DNA of 31,466 nucleotides from a bacterium (GTDB taxonomy: Bacteria > UBP15 > UBA6099), in contig JAKQPS010000004.1 of assembly GCA_029564595.1 (NCBI GenBank), positions 1-31,466 on the forward strand, written 5' to 3'. The notes beneath the pieces are model-generated. The model saw nothing but the letters and a program-made list of their open reading frames with translations, made no database searches and was not told where the DNA came from. Within the stretch, counting starts at the first letter, position 1, and each line of letters starts with the position of its first letter. A program made the position numbers and the translations under genes. Below, one piece after another: positions 7,696-15,197 of this stretch.

Positions 7696-8456
7696 TGGAA
7701 CAGTGTCTCAGAGGCGAGGGGCTGGTTAAATCCTACAAACAGCGGAAAGTGGTCAGCGACGTCACTCTCGACGTCTCTCCCGGCCAGATAGTGGGCCTGC
7801 TCGGCCCCAACGGAGCTGGCAAAACAACCACCTTCTACATGCTCACCGGCATAGTGTCTCCCAACAAAGGCAAAATCTTCCTCAACGGCGAGGATGTCAC
7901 CCGGCTGCCGATGTACATGCGCGCCCGCAACGGCATGGGCTACCTCCCTCAGGAGGCGTCCATTTTCCGCAAGCTCAGCGTCGAGGACAACCTCCGCCTC
8001 ATTCTCGAACACCAGAAGATTACGGAGAAACAAAGGAACGAAAAAATCGACTCGCTGATAGAGGAGTTCGGCATAGGCCACATAAGGAAGCTGAAGGGGA
8101 GCGTGCTTAGCGGCGGCGAGCGGCGCAGGGTGGAAATTGCTCGCGCGCTGGCCACCGACCCGGCGTTCCTGCTGCTGGACGAGCCTTTCACCGGCATCGA
8201 CCCCATCTCCGTTCAGGAGCTTCAGGAGCTGATGCGCAAACTCAAGGGCCTCGGCATGGGCGTGCTTATCACCGACCACAACGTGCGCGAAACGCTCGAA
8301 ATCACCGACCGGGCGTACATCATGTACGACGGAAAAATCCTTATATCCGGCACGTCGAAGGAAATCATACAGGACGAGATGTCGCGGAAACACTACCTCG
8401 GAGACAGGTTCAGGATGGACATCGACGAAGAGGAGGGGGAGCCGAAGGAGAGCTAG
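7695..8456 (+). CDS. lptB: LPS export ABC transporter ATPase LptB
   Basis: LptB hydrolyses ATP in the cytoplasm to drive extraction of lipopolysaccharide by the LptFG permease. The protein has Walker A GPNGAGKTT, a Q-loop (GYLPQEASIFRKLSVEDNL), the ABC signature LSGGERRRVEIARAL, Walker B LLLDEPFTGIDP and the H-loop His in ITDHNVRETL. The combination YLPQEASIFRKL with ITDHNVRETL is characteristic of LptB rather than other ABC ATPases. It has 253 residues, slightly longer than the usual 240, with an acidic C-terminal tail. The start codon overlaps the stop of the LptA-like gene. The downstream gene is an LptF/G-type permease, so the transporter parts are encoded together. Confidence 0.96.
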   Translation: MEQCLRGEGLVKSYKQRKVVSDVTLDVSPGQIVGLLGPNGAGKTTTFYMLTGIVSPNKGKIFLNGEDVTRLPMYMRARNGMGYLPQEASIFRKLSVEDNLRLILEHQKITEKQRNEKIDSLIEEFGIGHIRKLKGSVLSGGERRRVEIARALATDPAFLLLDEPFTGIDPISVQELQELMRKLKGLGMGVLITDHNVRETLEITDRAYIMYDGKILISGTSKEIIQDEMSRKHYLGDRFRMDIDEEEGEPKES

Positions 8457-8507
8457 CCCGCGTTTTTTGACGTCGCGGTCCGGAGTCCGGAGGCGCCGAA
8501 CGGCGCT

Positions 8508-9596
8508 ATGAAGCTTACCGACAGAGCCGTCCTCGGAGAGATAGTCCCGACGTTCGCTTTCGGCGTTCTCGCGTTCACCGCGCTGCTTCTGGGGGTCGGC
8601 GGGATATACGAAATAATCCGGCTCGCCGCCGACTACTCTGTGAGCGCGCCCACCGTCGTCAAAGTGTTTCTGCTGAAGATGCCGTGGATAGTGGCGCTCA
8701 CGCTTCCGATGTCGGCGCTGTTCAGCGTGCTTCTGGCGTTCAGCCGGTTCTCGACGGACCTAGAGATGACGGCGTGGCGCTCCGGCGGGGTCAGCTTCTC
8801 CCGGCTTCTTGCCCCCACTCTCGTCTTCGGCCTGACAGTAAGCGTGCTGACCCTTCTGATGAACGACACTCTGGCCCCTATGGCCAACACCGAATTCAAC
8901 GCGCTGGTGGACCAGATAAAAGTTGAGGCGGGAGAGAATATACGGAAAGAAAACGCGCTGATACCCGAATTCGGAGACGAGGGTCTGAAAAGCGTGCTTT
9001 ACGCGGACTCGATGGAGGGCAGGCGGCTGGTGGACGTGTGCTACACGCAGATGGAAAACGGGCGGGTCTCGAAAATAACCATCGCGCGGGAAGCGGTATG
9101 GGTGGACAACGTCTGGCGCTTCAGGAACGGCTCGCAACTGCTTTTCAACTCCGCCGGAGAGCTTAAAAACCTTGTAACGTTCGAAAGGCTGGATATAATA
9201 TTTAAACAGAAGCTGGAAGACATGGCCCGGCAGAAGACTCGCGCGGGCGACTACACATTCAGGGAATTGAAGGACAGGATAGAACTGCTGGAGAAGCAGC
9301 AAATCGAAAAAACGGCGCTAAACAAGCTGAAAGTGGATTTTCACAGCAAACTGGCCATCCCGTTCGCCAGTTTCACTTTCGTCCTGATAGCCGCGCCGTT
9401 GGGGCTGAAGCCGCAGAGGTCCGGCTCGTCTGTGGGATTCGGGTTGAGCATAATTATAATTTTAATATATTATATATCGCAGATGATACTGCGAGGGTTG
9501 GGACAGGCGTTTCTGAACCCGGCGCTCGCCGCGTGGCTGCCGAATATCGCCCTGATGATAGCCGGAGCGGCGCTTTGTTACAGGGCATCAAGATAA
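8508..9596 (+). CDS. LptF/LptG family LPS export permease (YjgP/YjgQ)
   Basis: This is a membrane subunit of the Lpt inner-membrane complex. The N-terminal half has three or more hydrophobic segments (IVPTFAFGVLAFTALLLGVG; KMPWIVALTLPMSALFSVLL; LLAPTLVFGLTVSVLTLL). A periplasmic beta-rich domain follows (about residues 140-265), then C-terminal membrane segments after FHSKLAIPFASFTFVLIAAP, the typical YjgP/YjgQ pattern. It has 362 residues, the family norm. The family usually works as an LptF-LptG heterodimer; only one is present here, so the partner must lie elsewhere or the protein may act as a homodimer. The ATG at 8508 has GGAGG unusually far upstream (14 bases), with a small GCGCC/GGCGC hairpin between them. 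It follows lptB by 51 bases. Confidence 0.9.
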   Translation: MKLTDRAVLGEIVPTFAFGVLAFTALLLGVGGIYEIIRLAADYSVSAPTVVKVFLLKMPWIVALTLPMSALFSVLLAFSRFSTDLEMTAWRSGGVSFSRLLAPTLVFGLTVSVLTLLMNDTLAPMANTEFNALVDQIKVEAGENIRKENALIPEFGDEGLKSVLYADSMEGRRLVDVCYTQMENGRVSKITIAREAVWVDNVWRFRNGSQLLFNSAGELKNLVTFERLDIIFKQKLEDMARQKTRAGDYTFRELKDRIELLEKQQIEKTALNKLKVDFHSKLAIPFASFTFVLIAAPLGLKPQRSGSSVGFGLSIIIILIYYISQMILRGLGQAFLNPALAAWLPNIALMIAGAALCYRASR

Positions 9597-9648
9597 ATAC
9601 GCGCCCGGCGGGGCGTTCAACTTTCCGCCGCACACGGGAGGGATTCCA

Positions 9649-10215
9649 ATGAAAACCATGAAAATCGTCATCAAAGGCAACAACGTCAAAGTGACTCAGT
9701 CGCTTCGCGATTACGTAAACGACAAGATCGGCCGGCTCTCGAAATACTACGACAAAGTGTCCCGCGCGGAAGTCGAGTTGCAATATCAAGACAACAAGAG
9801 CGCGGAGGAAACCCAGCGGGTGGAGGTCACACTGACCGCCAACGGCTCCATATTCCGCTGCGAAGAGGCCTCCATCAGCATGTACGCCTCGATCGACATC
9901 GCCGCCGAAAAACTCGAACGCCAGCTCAAACGCTTCAAACAGAAACAAGTCGGACGCGGGCGCGGAGTGAAACACAGCGCGGAACTAGACCCCATCGCCC
10001 CGCCTTACGAAGACACGCCCGGCAAACGCGAACCGGAAATCGTTAGAACCAAAAAGTTCGCCGTCAAACCCATGACCCCTTCCGAGGCCAGCCTTCAGAT
10101 GGAGATGCTGAATCACAGCTTCTACGTCTTCCTGAACTCGGATACGGATCAGATAAACGTGCTCTACGCCCGCAACGACGGCGACTTCGCCCTCATCGAG
10201 CCGGAATACGAATAA
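9649..10215 (+). CDS. hpf: Ribosome hibernation promoting factor, long form
   Basis: Long HPF dimerises 70S ribosomes into inactive 100S particles in slow growth. The N-terminal domain (about residues 1-100) shows the family pattern IVIKGNNVKVTQSLRDYVND, KIGRLSKYYDKV and DIAAEKLERQLKRFKQK. A linker leads to the C-terminal dimerisation domain, IVRTKKFAVKPMTPSEA then YVFLNSDTDQINVLYARNDG. The 188 residues match long HPF, not the short YfiA/HPF of enteric bacteria. GGGAGGG lies 6 bases before the ATG at 9649. In many proteobacteria hpf follows rpoN downstream of lptB; here rpoN is absent and an LptF/G gene takes its place. Confidence 0.95.
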   Translation: MKTMKIVIKGNNVKVTQSLRDYVNDKIGRLSKYYDKVSRAEVELQYQDNKSAEETQRVEVTLTANGSIFRCEEASISMYASIDIAAEKLERQLKRFKQKQVGRGRGVKHSAELDPIAPPYEDTPGKREPEIVRTKKFAVKPMTPSEASLQMEMLNHSFYVFLNSDTDQINVLYARNDGDFALIEPEYE

Positions 10216-10245
10216 ACTCTGACAACGGATTATCCGTGTGAGTTT

Positions 10246-10345
10246 ATAAGGGGAAACTTCTGAAAAGGTTTTCCTTACTACATCTATCAACATAGCGTTT
10301 TATCGCCGCGCCGAAGGCGGAGCTTCGCTCTATCCTCGGAGCATT
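10246..10345 (+). repeat. Dispersed repeat family C, decayed copy
   Basis: The stretch begins with an imperfect hairpin (AAGGGGAAACTTC then GAAAAGGTTTTCCTT) and continues to GCGCCGAAGGCGGAGCTTCG. The reverse complement of about 23.1-23.22 kb shows the same two parts in the same order. The distance between them is almost equal (61 bases here, 59 there), which argues for common descent. It lies between hpf and the GH31 gene. A short palindrome (ACGGATTATCCGT) just before it may help end the hpf transcript. Confidence 0.6.
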
Positions 10346-10415
10346 TCGCGGAAAAATTTTCAGAAACCGAAATGCCGGAATCGATGAACCGCGTTGGCGA
10401 GAGCAAGGAGCAAAC

Positions 10416-12137
10416 ATGAAAAAATCAGGAATAATCAATGTCGCGCTTATGTGTGTCGCGGCGGCGTTCGGAAGCGCTGCGCTCGCGCAAAATCCTCCTC
10501 CGTTCGCGGTGGAAAAAAGCGACCAGCCGCCGGTGTCTCCCGCATGGGTGTTCGACCACTGGGTCTGGGAAGACGACGTCAACACCGAGGCGGCGGTGTG
10601 GGAGATGGTTGACGGATACGAGAGCCGGGGCATCCCCGTCGGCGCTGTGGTGATAGACAGCCCGTGGTCCACTGAATACAACAATTTTATATGGAACACG
10701 GAAGCGTATCCTGACCCGCAGGGGATGATAGATCGACTCCACGCGCGCGGCATAAAAGTCATCCTATGGGCGACGTCCATGATGAACGAAAACAGCGATT
10801 CCGGAAGGTTCGAGCCTAAGACCAACGAGGTGTTCACGGAAGCGCGCGACAAGGGATACCTTTGCAACGGCGGAAGAACGATAAAGTGGTGGAAAGGCTC
10901 CGGGGGATTCGTCGACTTCACGAACCCGGAGGCGCGGGCGTGGTGGCGCGGGCTGAAGGCGCGCGTGGTTGATATGGGAATCGACGGCTGGAAAGTGGAC
11001 GGCACGGACCCTATGTTTCCGGCGGACGGCTGGTGCGCATCCGGCCCGGTCAGCCCGAAGGAATACAAAGATATGTATTACATGGAGATGCAGGATTACA
11101 TAACGTCGCGCAATCCCCGCGCGGTGGCATGGTCTCGCGCGGTGGACATGCTGGTCGCAAACCCGAAAGGTTTCGCTCCAATCAGCCACTCCCCGGTGAA
11201 CTGGATGGGAGACGAGAAACACAACTGGGGAGACTTCGGTTTCATGAAGGCTCTGAGAAACGTGTTTGACGCCGCGCGGCTCGGTTACACCGTTATCGGC
11301 ACGGACATAGGAGGCTACCACGGCGACGAAAAAATCACAAAGGAACTGCTGCTGAGATGGGCGCAGTTCGGCGCGCTGAACCCGCTGATGGAAAACGGCG
11401 GCCATGGCGCTCATTTCCCGTGGCTTCACGACGAGGAAACGGTCTCCATATACCGCAAGTTCGTGAAACTGCACCTCGAATTGAAACCATATTTCTATTC
11501 GATGATGATGAAAAGCCACAACATCAAAGGCCCGATAATTCACCCCGCAAAAGGACAATGGCAATATGTTCTGGGCGACAGCCTTCTGGTGTCAGTCATC
11601 CACGAGCCGAAGATGGAAAAAGAAGTGGAATTCATGGGCGCGAGGTGGAGGGACTTCTGGGACTTGGGGACGGTTTACGAGCCGGGGCAGAAAACAACCT
11701 ACGACGTCCCGCTGGACAGATATCCGCTGTTCGTCCGTGTCGGCTCTATAGTTCCGTTGCGGGTTAGCGACGGGGAGCTTGGGCGCGGGGACGAGTCGTT
11801 CGCTGGAAAAGTCACGCTCGACATATCTCCGGGCGCGCCCGCGCGCTTCCTCCTGTACGAGGAAGGTTTCGAGCGCGCAGACATAACGCTTGAGATGGAT
11901 TCGGAAAAGGATTTCACGGTCAGAGCGGGCGGGGGCGCGGGGCGGCAGTACATGATAACCGCGGCGAGCGCGGAGGCCCCCGTCTCGGTCGTAGTTAACG
12001 GGACGGCTGCGGCGCGGGACGACTCACTTGCCGGAATCGGCGACCGCCCCGAAAGATGGGCTTTCTCGCCTGTTTTCAAAAGGATATACGTCAATCCCGG
12101 CGCGGCGGACGGTGTCGTTGTCGAAGTAAAATACTGA
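10416..12137 (+). CDS. Secreted glycoside hydrolase family 31 enzyme
   Basis: GH31 enzymes are retaining alpha-glycosidases (alpha-glucosidase, alpha-xylosidase, sulfoquinovosidase and others). A signal peptide is clear (MKKSGIINVALMCVAAAF, ending ALAQ). The barrel shows VVIDSPWS, GIKVILWA, the nucleophile region GIDGWKVDGTD (probable nucleophile Asp195), NWMGDEKHNW with the probable acid/base Asp266, and GTDIGGYHG. A C-terminal beta-sandwich follows (about residue 430 on). The protein is 573 residues, short for GH31, and largely lacks the usual N-terminal beta domain. Which sugar it cleaves cannot be read from the sequence. AAGGAG 5 bases before the ATG fixes the start. It appears to be transcribed alone. 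Confidence 0.9.
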   Translation: MKKSGIINVALMCVAAAFGSAALAQNPPPFAVEKSDQPPVSPAWVFDHWVWEDDVNTEAAVWEMVDGYESRGIPVGAVVIDSPWSTEYNNFIWNTEAYPDPQGMIDRLHARGIKVILWATSMMNENSDSGRFEPKTNEVFTEARDKGYLCNGGRTIKWWKGSGGFVDFTNPEARAWWRGLKARVVDMGIDGWKVDGTDPMFPADGWCASGPVSPKEYKDMYYMEMQDYITSRNPRAVAWSRAVDMLVANPKGFAPISHSPVNWMGDEKHNWGDFGFMKALRNVFDAARLGYTVIGTDIGGYHGDEKITKELLLRWAQFGALNPLMENGGHGAHFPWLHDEETVSIYRKFVKLHLELKPYFYSMMMKSHNIKGPIIHPAKGQWQYVLGDSLLVSVIHEPKMEKEVEFMGARWRDFWDLGTVYEPGQKTTYDVPLDRYPLFVRVGSIVPLRVSDGELGRGDESFAGKVTLDISPGAPARFLLYEEGFERADITLEMDSEKDFTVRAGGGAGRQYMITAASAEAPVSVVVNGTAAARDDSLAGIGDRPERWAFSPVFKRIYVNPGAADGVVVEVKY

Positions 12138-12178
12138 CCCTCGGCCGGCCTGAGCGCGGACGATAATCCGCGAGACGC

Positions 12179-12208
12179 TTCACAAAACAGGCCGCTTGAG
12201 TTTAGAAT
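12179..12208 (+). promoter_or_regulatory. Sigma70-type promoter of the VWA/flagellin-like gene
   Basis: A -35 box TTCACA (12179-12184, five of six consensus bases) and a -10 box TAGAAT (12203-12208) are separated by 18 bases. The expected transcription start coincides with the ATG at 12215, so the mRNA would be leaderless. No Shine-Dalgarno is present. Confidence 0.55.
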
Positions 12209-12214
12209 TGCCGT

Positions 12215-13513
12215 ATGGAAATTGGAAACCTTAAAACGGCGGGACCGCTCCCGGCGGCGCTGGCGAACCCGGCGGCGATAGAGAAGGTGGCGCGCAAACG
12301 CGTCTCCGCTCCCGCGCCCGCAATCCGCGCCCGCCTCATTCCCCCGCTGCATGTGCAACTGGGACGCAAACATCTCGATTCCATCCGGGACGAGATAGCG
12401 TCCGCCGAAGACGTGTTGCTGAACGTCTATGAAGATATCGAGATGTTCGACGCGCGCGCGTCGGCGCTGGACGACATCGCGTTTCTGCTCATGCGGATGA
12501 AGGACAGGCTGGACGATGTGGTGAGCGGGCGCGACAGGCGGGCGGATATCCGGGCCGGGATGAACGCGCTGGCCGAAGGGCTGGAACGCGCCGCCGAGTC
12601 CGCTAAAAGGCGCAATATCCCCCTTCTGAAACCTGTCTCGCGCGTCGCTTCGCCTCCCGAATCAGCCCCGGCGGTTCTGGCGGATATCGTGTTCGTCGTA
12701 AGCCGCTCGACCTCTATGAAAACCGACGCCGAGGCAATGCTGCGAGGCATGAACGCCTTCAGCTCAGACTTGGCGAACCGGGGAATCTCCGCCATGTTCG
12801 GCGCCCAGCCTTTCGAGCGCTCCTCTCAACCCGCCGGCCCGCTGCGCTCCTCCATCTTTGATATCTCGGACGACCTCCGCTCCATATTCTTCAACGGCGA
12901 GACCGCCAATGCGCTGGCCGCCGTGCGCCAAACCCTCGAAGACCAGTCTTTTAGAGAAAACTCGCTGAAAGCAATCGTCGTGGTGTCCGACCGGGACGCG
13001 GACGACGACTACGCTTCGGCGGGCGAAGAAGCGCTTGAAGCCGTCTCTAACGCGGGCGCGGTCGTGTTTGCCATAGCCGGAAAAGACTTCTTTTCCAACA
13101 GGCCGTTCTCCGCTCTCAACAGGCTGGTGGAAGGCTCAGGCGGGGAATACCTGAGCATAAACAAAGCGTCGTTCGCGGACAACTTCGCCGCGCTCGCCGA
13201 AAGAATCGCCGAAGCCCTGCTGTCTCGCGGAGCGCACGTGACGGAGACGAGCGAGCGAATCGTTCACATCGGCCCCGCCCCGGCTGACTCCTTCCTCGTT
13301 CAGTTCCCTGACTATCGCCCGGACGCGCTCGGCTTGAGGAACCTTCCTCTCGAAACCGAGGAAGACTTCGCCGCCGCGCTAGAAAAGATATCAGACGCCA
13401 TCGCCGCGCTCGCCGAAGACAAAACCGAAAAAGGCGCGCTCCTTGAGCGGCTCCGGCGCATCCTCCAGTTCTTCGACGGCATACGCGCCTTCAGGCTCGA
13501 TTTCCGCGCGTGA
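12215..13513 (+). CDS. VWA domain inserted between flagellin-D1-like segments
   Basis: Residues about 51-138 follow the pattern of the flagellin N-terminal D1 helices: SALDDIAFLLMRMKDRL aligns with the flagellin segment EGAL-x(5)-LQRMRELAV, followed by RADIRAGMNALAEGLERAA. Residues about 348-420 follow the flagellin C-terminal D1 region: HIGPAPADSF, FPDYRPDALGLRNLPLETEE, ALEKISDAIAAL, GALLERLRRIL. Between them (about 155-335) lies a von Willebrand factor A domain, ADIVFVVSRSTSM to FAIAGKDFF. Its metal site reads SRSTS instead of DxSxS (Ser163 in the first Asp position), while Thr230 and Asp259 are plausible remaining ligands. The terminal D0 segments needed to build a flagellar filament appear to be missing, and there is no signal peptide. 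Function is unknown; the architecture resembles a flagellin whose variable domain has been replaced. No other flagellar gene lies in the window. Confidence 0.72.
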   Translation: MEIGNLKTAGPLPAALANPAAIEKVARKRVSAPAPAIRARLIPPLHVQLGRKHLDSIRDEIASAEDVLLNVYEDIEMFDARASALDDIAFLLMRMKDRLDDVVSGRDRRADIRAGMNALAEGLERAAESAKRRNIPLLKPVSRVASPPESAPAVLADIVFVVSRSTSMKTDAEAMLRGMNAFSSDLANRGISAMFGAQPFERSSQPAGPLRSSIFDISDDLRSIFFNGETANALAAVRQTLEDQSFRENSLKAIVVVSDRDADDDYASAGEEALEAVSNAGAVVFAIAGKDFFSNRPFSALNRLVEGSGGEYLSINKASFADNFAALAERIAEALLSRGAHVTETSERIVHIGPAPADSFLVQFPDYRPDALGLRNLPLETEEDFAAALEKISDAIAALAEDKTEKGALLERLRRILQFFDGIRAFRLDFRA

Positions 13514-13617
13514 CCGATATGGCAAGCAGCGCGCCATTTTGCGCAAGCGAGCGAGCGGCGTTTCCAGATTCCTTTCCAGACAAATAACAACCGCTACATT
13601 TTTCCACTCTGGGGACA

Positions 13618-13623
13618 TATAAT
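13618..13623 (+). promoter_or_regulatory. -10 box before the GDPD gene
   Basis: A perfect TATAAT lies 63 bases before the ATG at 13686. The -35 position has no good match, so the call rests on the -10 box and the gene start. Confidence 0.4.
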
Positions 13624-13685
13624 AATCATTAGCAATCGGGCGGCGCGCGAGATGGCGTCGCGCGGGTTGCGGAATGGAGACTAAT

Positions 13686-14558
13686 ATGAAAATGAAAAAG
13701 ATATCGGCCAAGGCGGGGCGGGTTTTCGCCGCCGCGATGATAGCGGGAACAATTCTAGCGTGCGGAGCGGCGGAAGCCGCGTCTCTGCCCCCCACCCTTT
13801 ACGGAGCGCGAGTAATAGGCCACAGGGGCGCGTCAGGTTCCGCGCCGGAAAACACTATGGCGTCGTTCAAACGCGCTCACGAACTGGGCGCCGACATGTT
13901 CGAGTTGGACATTCACCGGGCCGCGGACGGCGTTCTCGTCGTGATTCACGACGACGACACCGAAAGAACCACCGGCGTTCCCGGCAAGGTGGCCGAGATG
14001 ACATCGGCGCAGATAGCCGCACTCGACGCCGGCTCGTGGTTCTCGAAAGATTTCGCAGGGGAGCCTATCCCCACGTTGCGGCAAGTCCTCGATTGGGCGA
14101 AAGACAAGATTCAGGTGAACATCGAGATAAAGTCCGCCGGATGCGAAGAAGGCGTAGTGGCCATGGTCAACGAGTTCGGCATGAAAGACAAAGTGATAGT
14201 GACTTCTTTCGAGCATTCGTTTCTTAAAAAGATTAAAGAGCTGGACCCCGACATAACAACCGGGGCGCTTACGCGGGACATTATCGACCTCGGAGACATC
14301 GACAAGATAATCGAGGCGTGCGCGCCCGACGCGCTCAATCCTCGCTACATCATGGCGAACAAAAAAGTAATCCGGCGCGCGCAGGAGCGCGGGCTGAGCG
14401 TGAACATATACACCGTCAACGACCCCATTACGATGAACAGGCTTGCGCGGGACGGCGCGAACGGCATAATCACCGACCACCCGGACGTTCTGATAGAGGT
14501 TCTCAAGAAGCTAAAAACTAAAGGGCCGGATTCCGGAGCGGAGGAAGCGGCAAAATGA
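13686..14558 (+). CDS. Exported glycerophosphodiester phosphodiesterase
   Basis: GDPD enzymes split glycerophosphodiesters (from phospholipid breakdown) into glycerol 3-phosphate and an alcohol. After a signal peptide (KAGRVFAAAMIAGTILA, about residues 9-25) come IGHRGASGSAPENT with catalytic His and Glu, MFELDIHRAADG with metal ligands, VVIHDDDTERTT with the second His, VNIEIKSAG, and VYTVNDP-like VNIYTVNDP near the end; all match the family. A Cys in ILACGA could be a weak lipobox, otherwise cleavage after AEA is likely. GGAG 6 bases before 13686 supports this start over the ATG at 13674. It has 290 residues. Its stop overlaps the next start (ATGA), so the two genes are probably coupled. 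Confidence 0.94.
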   Translation: MKMKKISAKAGRVFAAAMIAGTILACGAAEAASLPPTLYGARVIGHRGASGSAPENTMASFKRAHELGADMFELDIHRAADGVLVVIHDDDTERTTGVPGKVAEMTSAQIAALDAGSWFSKDFAGEPIPTLRQVLDWAKDKIQVNIEIKSAGCEEGVVAMVNEFGMKDKVIVTSFEHSFLKKIKELDPDITTGALTRDIIDLGDIDKIIEACAPDALNPRYIMANKKVIRRAQERGLSVNIYTVNDPITMNRLARDGANGIITDHPDVLIEVLKKLKTKGPDSGAEEAAK

Positions 14559-15055
14559 TGGAAGACAACGGCGCTCACGGAGACGGAAGGCCTTCACCCC
14601 CGAAAATCAGCATTGACCGCGACGGGAACTGGTTCGCGGACGGAAACCCCGTGGCGCACGAGAAGATACTTAGACTGTTCCAAGAGTCGCTGGCGATCGA
14701 GGACGGGCGGCATATATTGCGCATCGGCAACGAAACCAACCCGGTGGCTGTCGAGGACGCGCCGTTCGTGGCGCGGCAGTTCTTCGTGGAGAACACGGAG
14801 GACGGCACGGATGTGGCGCGGCTGACTCTCAACGGCGGCCTCTGCGCCGAGCTTGACCCCGGAACGCTCAGGGCGGCTGAAGGCGGCGCGCTGTACTGCT
14901 CGCTGCCGGGCCGCAACGGCCTCGAAGCCCGCTTCTCCCGCGCCGCGCTCTCGCAAATGGCGAAATTCCTCGAACGCGACGAAGCCGGCGGCTTCTACTT
15001 GGAACTTAACGGAACCCGCAACTATATCGACCCGCCCCCGCTGAACGAAGATTGA
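14555..15055 (+). CDS. DUF1285-like protein
   Basis: A 166-residue soluble protein without signal peptide. The pattern ISIDRDGNWFADGNPVAHEK, LRLFQESL, EDGRHILRI, then VAVEDAPFVARQF matches the domain of unknown function DUF1285 as I remember it (an RDGxW start and a VEDAPF motif). The C-terminal half continues with beta-rich sequence (YCSLPGRNGLEARFSRAALS). No biochemical function is established for this family. The start overlaps the GDPD stop by ATGA, which suggests joint expression. A second ATG three bases later cannot be excluded as the start. Confidence 0.68.
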   Translation: MMEDNGAHGDGRPSPPKISIDRDGNWFADGNPVAHEKILRLFQESLAIEDGRHILRIGNETNPVAVEDAPFVARQFFVENTEDGTDVARLTLNGGLCAELDPGTLRAAEGGALYCSLPGRNGLEARFSRAALSQMAKFLERDEAGGFYLELNGTRNYIDPPPLNED

Positions 15056-15197
15056 GCGCAACGGGCAACATTGTGCCATGCGGAAGGATATTGTATTATA
15101 AACGCGAATCCGTCGGAGCGTTCAGGCCCGCCTTATTGGCAGGCGGCCCGGACGGCGGCGGAGCGTTTGCGCTTGCGGCGCATTTCGTGAGGTCGTT

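Noticed and set aside
7074-8393. A long minus-strand open frame opposite the lptA-like and lptB genes.
   Set aside because: It is the mirror of two well-supported coding genes; its composition follows their complementary codons.
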